From Gammaproteobacteria bacterium (GTDB taxonomy: Bacteria > Pseudomonadota > Gammaproteobacteria > GCA-001735895): 6,080 bases of DNA. Numbering within the stretch: the first letter of the stretch is position 1; every line of letters begins with the position of its first letter. The stretch spans positions 1 to 6,080 of the forward strand of contig JAASSH010000149.1 of NCBI GenBank assembly GCA_021767985.1. Direction: 5' to 3'. The notes beneath the pieces were generated by a model. That model was not told the DNA's origin, ran no database searches, and saw only the letters and a program-made list of their open reading frames with translations. The position numbers and the translations under genes are program-made. Of this stretch, positions 1 through 5,957 are shown piece after piece.

Positions 1-123
1 GGTAACCCCGAGCAGGGTCTGATGCATCAGTCCGTCTTCGATGCCCTGCACCAGGGCATCGATCGCCTCGGGCTGATCGCCCGCGGGCTCGAACCGGGTC
101 TCTAGCTGGAATTTCCTGGCCAT
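1..123 (-). CDS. uvrB: UvrB, excinuclease ABC subunit B (N-terminal part only)
   Basis: UvrB is the helicase-like damage-verification subunit of the UvrABC nucleotide excision repair complex in the cytoplasm. Only the first 41 codons are here; the gene runs off the left edge in an open frame. The translation begins [20 protein letters not shown] and continues to HQTLLGVT. This is the hallmark UvrB start: F-x-P-x-G-D-Q-P-x-A-I, then H-Q-T-L-L-G-V-T, which is followed in the family by the Walker A G-S-G-K-T, lying just outside the window. The ATG at 123-121 is where the family normally starts. No strong Shine-Dalgarno sequence is visible upstream. No LexA-type SOS box was found in the 100 bases before the start. 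It diverges from an aminotransferase remnant; a class I aminotransferase next to uvrB is, as I recall, a common arrangement in beta- and gammaproteobacteria. Confidence 0.93.
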   Translation of the reverse strand, partial: MARKFQLETRFEPAGDQPEAIDALVQGIEDGLMHQTLLGVT

Positions 124-142
124 AAACTATTTCGTCTTAATG

Positions 143-171
143 ATTAACACGGGTTGCTTTATCAGTGTCGG
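143..171 (-). promoter_or_regulatory. Possible uvrB promoter
   Basis: Read on the minus strand, CCGACA (171-166) lies 17 bases before GTTAAT (148-143). Each matches the sigma70 consensus at four of six positions, and the expected start point is about 15 bases upstream of the uvrB ATG. It overlaps the divergent plus-strand promoter candidate. The matches are weak, so this is only a candidate. Confidence 0.25.
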
Positions 172-186
172 CTGGCCACGTATACT
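159..186 (+). promoter_or_regulatory. Candidate sigma70-like promoter for the plus-strand unit
   Basis: TTATCA (159-164) and TATACT (181-186) are separated by 16 bases; the -10 element matches the consensus at five of six positions. It sits about 40 bases before the start of the broken aminotransferase, so it was probably that gene's promoter. No other promoter of comparable quality is seen before the radical SAM gene at 474. Its transcript may therefore start here and carry the dead gene as a leader of roughly 280 bases. Confidence 0.4.
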
Positions 187-223
187 TCTGTTTCCCGACA
201 ATCGCCAACAGGACTAGCCCGTA

Positions 224-472
224 ATCGACGATTTATCGAAGCGCGTAAACGCGATAAAACCATCCCCCACTTTAGCAGTTTCGAATTTGGCTAGCCAGCT
301 TCGTGCCCGGGGACTTGGCGCTATCGGCTTGGGCGCCGGCGATGCCGTTATCTTCAAGGCCATGCAATGAATCCAACCGCAAAATATCACCAATACGGTC
401 TCTGTTTCACAGGCCGCCGCGTTGACCGCGCTCGGCGCCGGCCAACGCTTACAGCCGTTGCCCGGAACGTAA
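224..472 (+). pseudogene. Remnant of a type Ib aspartate aminotransferase (AspC-like) with its middle deleted
   Basis: Reading codons from 224, the frame gives DLSKRVNAIKPSPTLAVSN and then RGLGAIGLGAG. This is the conserved N-terminus of the type Ib PLP-dependent aspartate aminotransferases (family pattern LSxRVxxxKPSxTLAV...GEPDFDTP). Directly after GLGAG it jumps to DAVIFKAMQ, a TGA stop at 368-370, then IQPQNITNTVSVSQAAALTAL in the same frame. That matches the segment about 220 residues further on in the family (AGPKEVIKAM...IQSQSTSNPTSISQAAALxAL). The frame ends at TAA 470-472, about 100 residues short of the usual end. No ATG or GTG is at the expected start (ATC at 224) and an in-frame TAG lies at 215-217. 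The PLP lysine region is gone, so no enzyme can be made. The family is clear; the exact deletion ends are inferred from remembered family sequences. Confidence 0.8.
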
Positions 473-473
473 C

Positions 474-1613
474 ATGAGTGTCCCGTCAACGCAGCTCGAA
501 ACGGTTGGTGCGGCGCCCGCAGCGCTTTATCAATATAACGACCTGCGCATTATTCATCTCGAGCTGACGCACCGCTGCAACGCCGCCTGCCCGATGTGCG
601 CACGCAACATTCACGGCGGCGCGGTCAATCCCGACATGCCGCTGGCTGAATTGTCGCTCGCCGACATCAGGCAGATACTACTACCCGATTTTATCGCTCG
701 ACTGAAGCGTATTTATGCTTGTGGAAATTACGGCGATCCGATCGTCGCGCGCGATTGCCTCGAGGTTTTCCGCTACCTGCGGGAACACGGGCCCGGTCTG
801 CATCTCGATTTGCACACCAACGGTTCGGCACGGCGCCCGGACTGGTGGCGACAACTGGCGGCAATCATGCAACAGGGCCCGCACTACCTGCGTTTCGGTA
901 TCGACGGCCTGGCGGACACCAACCACCTGTATCGCCGAGGCACCGACTGGAAAACCATTATGCGAGCCGCCGAGGCCTTCATCGCCGCGGGTGGGCGCGC
1001 CGAATGGGACTTCCTGGTGTTCAAACACAACGAACACCAGGTGGAAGAAGCGCGCAGGCTCGCACGGGAAATGGGATTCGCGGAGTTTTTCGTGCGCAAG
1101 ACCGGCCGCTTCCTCACCAGCGGCGAGTTCGAAACCTCGGATCGGTTCGAAGTGCTGGATAAAGCAGGGCAATTCGAATACTGGCTGGAACAGCCCGCAG
1201 ATCCCGGCTACCGGAATCCAGAGTATTCAAACCTCGAAGAACTCAAGACACAATTCGGCAGCCATCAGAACTACCTCGACCGTGTACCGATCGATTGCAA
1301 GGTCGCCGGCAGCAAGGGCAAGATTTACCTTTCGGCTCAGGGCCTCGTCCTGCCCTGCTGCTGGTTAGGCGCGGTGTTCAGTGAGGCCAGTACGCCCGAG
1401 CGGCAGCAATTCGCACAACTCATCGAAAGCCACGGGGGCAGGAACGTGCTCGATGCCAGGCGGCATGGGCTGGCCGCGGTGATAGAAAGCGCGCTGTTCC
1501 AGCAAGCCATTCCGGGCAGCTGGGACCAGGACTCGATTGCCGCGGGCAAACTTGCAATCTGTGCCCGTACCTGCGGCAGGGATTACGATCCGCTCGAGCA
1601 TCAGCGCGATTAA
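474..1613 (+). CDS. Radical SAM protein with SPASM-like C-terminal cysteines, function unknown
   Basis: A 379-residue protein with the radical SAM cluster motif C35-x3-C39-x2-C42 (in THRCNAACPMC), whose three cysteines hold the [4Fe-4S] cluster that cleaves S-adenosylmethionine. Further core features follow in order: a GNYGDP loop at 84-89 (in place of the GGEP motif), LHTNG at 113-117, and FGIDG at 141-145, the usual strand order of the partial TIM barrel. The C-terminal third has C275, the C295-C296 pair, C363 and C367, spaced as expected for an auxiliary iron-sulfur cluster of the SPASM/twitch kind. It has no signal peptide and should be cytoplasmic. The ATG at 474 follows GGA at 464-466 at normal distance and begins one base after the stop of the aminotransferase remnant. 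No precursor peptide, transporter or glycosyltransferase lies beside it, so the substrate cannot be inferred. The radical SAM call is firm; the SPASM assignment is likely. Confidence 0.9.
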   Translation: MSVPSTQLETVGAAPAALYQYNDLRIIHLELTHRCNAACPMCARNIHGGAVNPDMPLAELSLADIRQILLPDFIARLKRIYACGNYGDPIVARDCLEVFRYLREHGPGLHLDLHTNGSARRPDWWRQLAAIMQQGPHYLRFGIDGLADTNHLYRRGTDWKTIMRAAEAFIAAGGRAEWDFLVFKHNEHQVEEARRLAREMGFAEFFVRKTGRFLTSGEFETSDRFEVLDKAGQFEYWLEQPADPGYRNPEYSNLEELKTQFGSHQNYLDRVPIDCKVAGSKGKIYLSAQGLVLPCCWLGAVFSEASTPERQQFAQLIESHGGRNVLDARRHGLAAVIESALFQQAIPGSWDQDSIAAGKLAICARTCGRDYDPLEHQRD

Positions 1614-1644
1614 TGCCCGCCGTTGCTAAAGCAAGGCGTCGCGT

Positions 1645-1686
1645 TTGACAATTCTCGTTGCTGTATTATTTTTATTGATTTAGTAT
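1645..1686 (+). promoter_or_regulatory. Promoter region of tRNA-Asn
   Basis: A perfect -35 element TTGACA (1645-1650) is followed 16 bases later by TATTTT (1667-1672). A second pairing is TTGCTG (1658-1663) with TAGTAT (1681-1686), 17 bases apart and followed by ACGCCTCC, a GC-rich discriminator like those of stringently controlled stable-RNA promoters. Either would start transcription a few to about 20 bases before the tRNA. The stretch is AT-rich compared with its neighbours. Confidence 0.5.
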
Positions 1687-1699
1687 ACGCCTCCTCTAT

Positions 1700-1775
1700 T
1701 CCCCGGTAGCTCAGTTGGTAGAGCAAATGACTGTTAATCATTGGGTCGCTGGTTCGAGCCCGGCCCGGGGAGCCA
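1700..1775 (+). tRNA. tRNA-Asn (anticodon GUU), CCA encoded
   Basis: A 76-base cloverleaf that carries asparagine to AAC and AAU codons. The acceptor stem is TCCCCGG (1700-1706) with CCGGGGA (1765-1771), then discriminator G1772 and CCA 1773-1775. The D-arm stem is GCTC/GAGC (1709-1712, 1721-1724). The anticodon stem is AATGA/TCATT (1726-1730, 1738-1742) with the seven-base loop CTGTTAA and anticodon GTT at 1733-1735. The T-arm is GCTGG/CCGGC around TTCGAGC, with one G-T pair. All arms pair. The anticodon stem has four A-T pairs of five, weaker than in enterobacterial tRNA-Asn. It is a single-gene unit with its own promoter and terminator. Confidence 0.97.
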
Positions 1776-1782
1776 AACACTG

Positions 1783-1817
1783 AAAAGCTGGTTTGAACGC
1801 GTTCAACCGGCTTTTTT
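1783..1817 (+). terminator. Rho-independent terminator of tRNA-Asn
   Basis: AAAAGCTGGTTTGAA (1783-1797) pairs with TTCAACCGGCTTTTTT (1802-1817), with one G-T pair and one bulged T. The inner GAACGCGTTC is itself a perfect palindrome, and the hairpin ends in six T. It starts eight bases after the tRNA CCA end. On the minus strand the same hairpin is followed by four T, so it may also stop transcripts from the converging pilU/DUF4136 side. Confidence 0.88.
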
Positions 1818-1999
1818 CATTCTGAGAACGATAAAACAAATCGGAGTGAAATTCCGGGTCGCGTTGACTTTCCGCCCGCAAACATCGTTATTGGCAAGGG
1901 ATCTCGCGATAACGGGCCCCACAGGCGACCAGGGACAGGCAAGCTTCAGCCGTGATTTCAATCGGTCGTTGCATGGGATCTTCTTCAATCGTTGGCCGG

Positions 2000-2371
2000 C
2001 TAGCCATCCGGCGGAAAATCGCTCAGGATGGCTGCGAGTTCGCGGTTGACCTCATCCTGGGTAAGCAGCGGCCCTGAGACGGGTCGCGACGCGTTGACGC
2101 GCCAGACATCCTGCTTGGTTTTCAGATCGCGAATGCTCACCAGCAGGGTGGCGGTGCCGTCATCATCCGGTTTGATATCGACGATCGCGTCGCTCTCGTT
2201 CTGAATAGGCTTGAGCTTGAGTTTCTTTGTACTTGCGAGCCCAAACGCATATCGGATTTCAAGGTCCGGATCGTCGCTGACGAACTTCATACCCATATCC
2301 GCGAAAACTTTATAAATTCCCTTGGTCAACACCTCGATGATATCCGGCCGTCTTTCGCGGCTGACTTTCAT
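2000..2371 (-). CDS. DUF4136-like domain, lacking its lipoprotein N-terminus
   Basis: The frame encodes 123 residues from the ATG at 2371, but resemblance to DUF4136 proteins begins 20 codons earlier, at 2431, with EVSYNRKAPFEQYRTF (family pattern VDYDPxxDFSxYKTFAW). It continues through DDPDLEIRYAF, a strand pair ending DLKTKQDVWRVNAS (family: DxxTxxLVWRGxA), and the usual end LAAILSDFPP. DUF4136 proteins are normally secreted lipoproteins of unknown function. Here no signal peptide or lipobox precedes the domain; the upstream codons instead run into the tail of pilU in another frame. AGGA eight bases before the ATG at 2371 could allow internal initiation, but that product would lack the first strand. 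It is either a truncated pseudogene or the C-terminal domain of a PilU fusion interrupted by one extra A. The family call rests on recognition by eye. Confidence 0.6.
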   Translation of the reverse strand: MKVSRERRPDIIEVLTKGIYKVFADMGMKFVSDDPDLEIRYAFGLASTKKLKLKPIQNESDAIVDIKPDDDGTATLLVSIRDLKTKQDVWRVNASRPVSGPLLTQDEVNRELAAILSDFPPDG

Positions 2372-3143
2372 CGGGTGAATCCTGAAGGTCCGGTATTGCT
2401 CGAAGGGCGCTTTGCGGTTGTATGAAACTTCTTTTTTTTGGCGGCGTTGATTCCTTGAGCACTCCCTTCTCCAGTCGAAACTTCAGCGACAGGTTATTGC
2501 GGCTGTCGGCATGGCGCAGCGCTTCATCCTGGGTTATCTTGCCGGCTCGCGTTAAATCGTACAGCGCGTCATCGAAGGTTTGTTGCACGGTTTTGCTCTG
2601 TGTCATCGCTTCTTTGATAGTGTCGATCTTGCCCTTCTGAATTAAATCCGCGATGTAGGGTGTATTGATCATCATTTCCACCGCCGCAACCCGTTTACCG
2701 TCGATGCCGTGACATAAACGCTGCGCGACGATCGCTTTTAAGTGCAGCGATAAATCCATCAGAATCTGCGTGTGAGCGGTTTCGGGGAAAAAGTTCAGAA
2801 TGCGGTCGAGCGTTTGATTGGCGTTGCTGGCGTGCAGCGTGGAGACGCAAAGATGACCTGTTTCGGCATAAGACAAGGCGTGCTGCATCGTTTCGCGATC
2901 CCGAATCTCACCGATCAGTATGACATCGGGTGCTTCGCGCATCGCGTTCTTCAGGGCATTGGCGTATGAATGCGTATCCAGACCCACCTCTCGTTGATTG
3001 ACCAGGCCCTTATCGTGCGAGTGTATGAATTCCACCGGGTCTTCGATTGTCAGGATGTGACCGCTGCGCGTCCGAGCCCGGTAGTCGATCATCGAGGCCA
3101 GCGTGGTGGATTTTCCCGTGCCGGTACCGCCGACCACCAGCAC
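2310..3143 (-). pseudogene. pilU: PilU-type pilus retraction ATPase lacking its N-terminal domain
   Basis: PilU is the PilT-like hexameric ATPase that assists retraction of type IV pili on the cytoplasmic side of the inner membrane. Numbering from the GTG at 3143, the core is complete: Walker A GGTGTGKS (5-12), Asp box TIEDPVEF (32-39), Walker B DVILIGEIRD (73-82) and His box TGHLCVSTLHA (95-105). GEIRDRETM, NANQTLDRILNFFP and MDLSLHLKAIVAQRL favour PilU over PilT. Full PilU is about 380 residues, with some 125 before Walker A. Here the resemblance stops at DGLVLVVGG, and the same frame upstream of about 3150 is not PilU-like. PilU-like sequence ends near residue 230; the last 40 residues are a frame-shifted read of the DUF4136 region (see the eight-A run). 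Without the N-terminal domain a working hexamer is unlikely. Its upstream neighbour on the same strand is lpxL. Confidence 0.8.
2432..2439 (-). other. Run of eight A at the pilU/DUF4136 frame boundary
   Basis: On the minus strand the sequence reads CCGCCAAAAAAAAGAAG. The PilU frame reads CCA AAA AAA AGA, and the DUF4136 frame reads CAA AAA AAA GAA. Deleting one A joins the two frames directly, so that PilU's tail LKESTPPKK leads into EVSYNRKAPF. A run this long is a known place for indels, base-calling errors and polymerase slippage. Confidence 0.75.
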
Positions 3144-3146
3144 CAG

Positions 3147-3347
3147 ACCGTCGCATTCGCTAACTTCATTCGGCTTGCCGAAGAGCGGTCCGATGGGCGG
3201 ATTCGTTACGAAATCGCCTCGCTGGGTAATTCCGATCCTTTGATTGACTATCCAGCGACGACCGATGGCGTTCGCGCCAGCGCCTGGAATCGAATCGCTG
3301 CAGCAAACAATCGTGTGGTGATTTCCATTTTGCCGAACGGCAACTGA
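3147..3347 (+). pseudogene. Possible 3' fragment of an OmpA-like domain protein
   Basis: The plus strand is open from the pilU breakpoint to TGA 3345-3347. The stretch includes IRYEIASLGNSDPL, then TTDG, and ends in RIAAANNRVVISILPNGN. This resembles the end of an OmpA/MotB-type peptidoglycan-binding domain (G-x-G-x-S-x-P-L ... N-R-R-V-E-I), although the typical text between the two motifs is altered. The front half of such a domain is absent; before 3147 the frame is simply the antisense of pilU. No start codon or ribosome site belongs to it. If correct, two genes have lost their 5' ends at the same point, head to head. The call is tentative because the match covers only about 65 residues. 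Confidence 0.4.
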
Positions 3348-3716
3348 CGAATGCAGGACTCTCTGTTCAAAACATTTCTCGTTGCGAAGCTTTTCGGCGA
3401 ACTACCAATACGCACCGTCTGGCCACATATACTATTCCTTCCACGAAGCTGGCCTCTGCGATCGAGAGCAATTTGCCATTGATGGTGCCGTTAATCTATG
3501 CCGTGCCACCGATCTCAACCTGAACGACTGCGATAAAATCGCCATCGCTATTAAAACCGGTTGATTACCCCCGGTAGGGCAATTGACACGCGGTTGCTTA
3601 CGGCGCCATCTTCGAGATCATCTAAAGGTGGCAGTACCAATCAATTCCAGCGACAATGGGAAGCCAAACACCAGGAAAGTCGAATCGCTACCGGACTACG
3701 GAATCTGATCGATAGA
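3348..3716. other. About 370 bases with no recognisable gene
   Basis: This stretch looks less GC-rich than the flanking genes. A plus-strand frame is open from 3322 to TGA 3562-3564 and includes QFAIDGAVNLCRATDLNLND, with no ATG or ribosome site and no family I recognise. The opposite strand reads DFIAVVQVEIGGTA, a TAG stop, then INGTINGKLLSIAEASF, which is equally protein-like and equally unassigned. No tRNA, terminator with a T-tract, or mobile element end was seen. It is best described as intergenic or decayed coding DNA. Confidence 0.5.
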
Positions 3717-4646
3717 TCAGCTATAAAAAGGCGGCTCGCCGGGGGGACGGGTTTTGAAGCGCTGGTGAATCCACATGTAGTTATCGGGAAACAGCCGCAC
3801 GTATTTTTCGATTGACTGGTTGATCCTGGTGGCATCCTTCAAATCATCACCGCTGGGGAAATCCTCCAGCGGCGGATCGATGTGCAGGATATAGCCGGAG
3901 CCGTCCGCTTTGCGTTCGGGGTAGAAAGGTAACATCGCCGCAGCCCCGGCTTGAGCCAGACGCGAACTCGCGGTAATCGTGGCCGTGTCGATGCCCATAA
4001 ACGGCGCAAACACGTTACGTTCACGGCGGAAGTCCTGGTCGGGTGCGTACCAGGTCGGGATCTGATTCCTGATTCCTTTGATCAATAGGCGCGTATTCTT
4101 GCGCGACACGACGTTAACGTAAAAACGGCTTCGCTGGGTATAGATGTAACTGTCCCACATTTCGTTACCCTGGGTGCGATACATGACCTGCAACGGCATA
4201 TGCAAGATAAAAAGGCGGCCGCTGATTTCCAGGCTGGTGAAGTGACCGGCCAGCAGAATCGCACCGCGGCCCTCGTCGATGACCGCCTCGAGGTTTTCGA
4301 GTCCCTTTATCTCCACCAGCGATTTTAACTTCTCATCGGGCCACCACCAGCACATCGCCATTTCGATCAGTCCGATACCGATATTTTCGAAACAGGCTGA
4401 TTTGATCCGATCGCGCTCGGCGGCCGACTTTTCCGGAAAACAATGGGCGAGGTTGATGTCGACGATACGGCGACGCGACGGCAGCACGAAGCCCAGCAAG
4501 CGTCCCAGTACACGACCGATCGCCATCTCCGCGCGATACGGCAACAGTGCGATGATCCGCAGCAAACCCAGAAAAATCCAGAATGGCCAATATCCGGGGG
4601 CAAGGTAACGGCTGGCCTGAAAGATTACGGAACTTGGCTTACCCAT
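3717..4646 (-). CDS. lpxL: Lipid A biosynthesis acyltransferase, LpxL/HtrB type
   Basis: It transfers a fatty acyl chain from acyl carrier protein to the Kdo2-lipid A precursor at the cytoplasmic face of the inner membrane. The 309-residue length fits the family (E. coli LpxL is 306). A single hydrophobic anchor lies at about residues 20-37. The catalytic H-x4-E/D motif is H135-F-T-S-L-E140. Further family blocks are INLAHCFPE (64-72), YR at 156-157, WYAPDQD (199-205), and MWIHQRFKTRPPG (291-303). The late-acyltransferase family is certain; LpxL versus a paralogue (LpxM, LpxP) is less so, though WYAPDQD and the C-terminal block favour LpxL. The ATG at 4646 is preceded in frame by a TGA 12 bases upstream, so it is the first possible start; no good Shine-Dalgarno sequence is visible. 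It follows aspC by 43 bases on the same strand, so co-transcription is likely. A CTGATC/GATCAG hairpin at its stop has no T-tract. Confidence 0.9.
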   Translation of the reverse strand: MGKPSSVIFQASRYLAPGYWPFWIFLGLLRIIALLPYRAEMAIGRVLGRLLGFVLPSRRRIVDINLAHCFPEKSAAERDRIKSACFENIGIGLIEMAMCWWWPDEKLKSLVEIKGLENLEAVIDEGRGAILLAGHFTSLEISGRLFILHMPLQVMYRTQGNEMWDSYIYTQRSRFYVNVVSRKNTRLLIKGIRNQIPTWYAPDQDFRRERNVFAPFMGIDTATITASSRLAQAGAAAMLPFYPERKADGSGYILHIDPPLEDFPSGDDLKDATRINQSIEKYVRLFPDNYMWIHQRFKTRPPGEPPFYS

Positions 4647-4689
4647 CGATCAGGCCTGGTCCGGCATTTCAGGTAGCAGGGGACGCCGC

Positions 4690-5883
4690 CTAATCGACTA
4701 CCGCGGCGATGGCATCACACAGCGCATCCATGTTGTCGCTGGTCATCGCGGCCACGTTGAAACGCCCGGAGTCGACCGCATAGACGGCCGAGTCCTCGCG
4801 CATTTTTACAACCTGGTCCTTGCTCAGGCCGGAGAACGAGAACATGCCGTTCTGCCGTTCGATGAAACTAAAATCCTGGTCGACGCCCTTGTTTTTCAGC
4901 GTGGTCACCAGCAGGCTGCGCATTTGTTTTATGCGCTCCCGCATCGCCGCAAGCTCGGCCTCCCATTCCGTGCGCAGCTCGGCATCGTTCAGGATCGTGG
5001 CGACCAACGCCGAGCCGTGCTTCGGCGGGTTCGAATAAATCACGCGAATAATGCTTTTGACCTGGCTAAAGACGGTCGCGGCAACCTCGGCATTGCCAGC
5101 CACCAGCGTGAACGCGCCGGTACGCTCACCGTAAATACCAAAGTTTTTCGAAAACGAGCTGGCAATCAGAATTTCATTGCATTGCTCGACGAACAGGCGC
5201 AAGCCCTCGGCGTCTTCGTCGAGGCCGCGCGCGAATCCCTGGTAAGCGAAATCGAACAGCGGCAACAGGCCGCGGGTTGCGCACAACTCTGCCAGGCGTG
5301 CCCACTGGTCACGATCCGGATCGATGCCGGTCGGGTTGTGGCAGCAGCCATGCAACAGGACGACATCACCGGCCGACGCCTGGCCGAGGTCGGCCAGCAT
5401 CGCCTCGAAGTCCATGTCGTGTCTATCCGCGTCGTAGTAGGTGTAACGCGATATCTCGAGACCGGCGGCCTGGAAGATGCCGATATGATTGGCCCAGGTC
5501 GGTTCGGACACCCACACGCGGGTGGCGCCGATTTGCCGGCTGATCAATTCGGCGGCGACCCGCAGACCGCCGGTACCGCCGGGGGTTTGCGCGGTTTGTG
5601 CGCGGCCTTCGGAGATGATCGATGAAGCGGCGCCGAACAACAATTGCTGCACCGCCAGCGCGTAATCGGCGGTGCCGGGAATACCGAGGTAGGTTTTACT
5701 GTTTTCAGCGTCGAGCAAACGCGTTTCTGCCTGTTTGACCGAATTCAGTACCGGCGTGTTGCCGTTTTCATCCTTGTAGACGCCGACGCCAAGATTGATC
5801 TTGTGGCTGCGAGGGTCGCTCAGAAATTTATCGTTAAGGCCCAGAATCGGATCGGCCGGAGCCGCTGTAATTTTTTCTAACAT
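4690..5883 (-). CDS. aspC: Class Ia aspartate/aromatic amino acid aminotransferase (AspC/TyrB)
   Basis: A PLP-dependent cytoplasmic enzyme that interconverts aspartate and 2-oxoglutarate with oxaloacetate and glutamate, often also acting on aromatic amino acids. The 397 residues align from end to end with E. coli AspC (396): the start [80 protein letters not shown] and [10 protein letters not shown]246 is the PLP Schiff-base lysine, D211 and Y214 contact the cofactor ring, N183 lies in HNPTG, and R374 (in SGRFNVAAM) binds the substrate alpha-carboxylate. The start is supported by AAGGGA five bases... upstream at 5892-5887 and by family length. It heads a likely two-gene unit with lpxL. It is from a different subfamily than the broken aminotransferase beside uvrB and could cover part of its role. 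AspC versus TyrB cannot be settled from sequence alone. Confidence 0.93.
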   Translation of the reverse strand: MLEKITAAPADPILGLNDKFLSDPRSHKINLGVGVYKDENGNTPVLNSVKQAETRLLDAENSKTYLGIPGTADYALAVQQLLFGAASSIISEGRAQTAQTPGGTGGLRVAAELISRQIGATRVWVSEPTWANHIGIFQAAGLEISRYTYYDADRHDMDFEAMLADLGQASAGDVVLLHGCCHNPTGIDPDRDQWARLAELCATRGLLPLFDFAYQGFARGLDEDAEGLRLFVEQCNEILIASSFSKNFGIYGERTGAFTLVAGNAEVAATVFSQVKSIIRVIYSNPPKHGSALVATILNDAELRTEWEAELAAMRERIKQMRSLLVTTLKNKGVDQDFSFIERQNGMFSFSGLSKDQVVKMREDSAVYAVDSGRFNVAAMTSDNMDALCDAIAAVVD

Positions 5884-5886
5884 GGT

Positions 5887-5892
5887 TCCCTT
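5887..5892 (-). promoter_or_regulatory. Ribosome binding site of aspC
   Basis: AAGGGA on the minus strand lies just before the ATG at 5883-5881 at normal spacing. It is the clearest Shine-Dalgarno sequence in the window and fixes the aspC start. Confidence 0.75.
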
Positions 5893-5928
5893 CAGGATCA
5901 GGATAAGTCGGGGTGTGGTCGCGTATCG

Positions 5929-5957
5929 ATTTTACTCGCCGGATCTCGCTGCAACAA
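5929..5957 (-). promoter_or_regulatory. Sigma70-like promoter of the aspC-lpxL unit
   Basis: On the minus strand, TTGTTG (5957-5952) is followed after exactly 17 bases by TAAAAT (5934-5929), a five-of-six match to the -10 consensus. The expected start point near 5922 gives an untranslated leader of about 40 bases. No operator-like palindrome was noticed over it. Confidence 0.6.

Noticed and set aside
84..95. A 12-base inverted match between uvrB and the tRNA T-loop (GGTTCGAGCCCG) as an attachment site
   Set aside because: In uvrB it encodes conserved residues and no integrase or second junction is present, so it is a chance match.
188..210. CTGTTTCCCGACAATC as a LexA (SOS) box for uvrB
   Set aside because: The right half lacks the required CAG at the correct spacing.
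715..1368. Long alternative plus frame inside the radical SAM gene
   Set aside because: It is a serine/arginine-rich shadow without family features; the 474-1613 frame carries all the motifs.
1618..1638. Hairpin CGCCGTTGC-TAAA-GCAAGGCG just after the radical SAM stop as a terminator
   Set aside because: It has a bulged G and no T-tract follows.
1888..1974. A 28-residue minus-strand frame starting MQRPIEITAEACLSLVACGA with a purine-rich stretch before its ATG
   Set aside because: Too short, without a recognised family, and the upstream purines are not a good Shine-Dalgarno sequence. It lies in the gap between the DUF4136 stop and the tRNA terminator.
3150..3540. Minus-strand frames upstream of the pilU Walker A as an eroded PilU N-terminal domain (INGTINGKL, then FEQRVL, then NPPIGPLFG)
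   Set aside because: Spacing is roughly right, but the conserved GRFR-x-N block and the region before it are not convincing, the frames are broken by stops, and the opposite strand gives a better OmpA-like read. It remains the main alternative to the breakpoint idea.
3571..3594. CCCCGGTAG-starting stretch resembling the 5' end of tRNA-Asn
   Set aside because: Similarity fades after the first nine bases and no matching acceptor strand or anticodon arm can be drawn.
3705..3720. Perfect hairpin CTGATC-GATA-GATCAG at the lpxL stop as a terminator
   Set aside because: The stem is only six pairs and no T-tract follows on either strand.
4924..5625. Long plus-strand open frame opposite aspC
   Set aside because: It is the antisense shadow of a clear aminotransferase gene with all catalytic residues on the minus strand.
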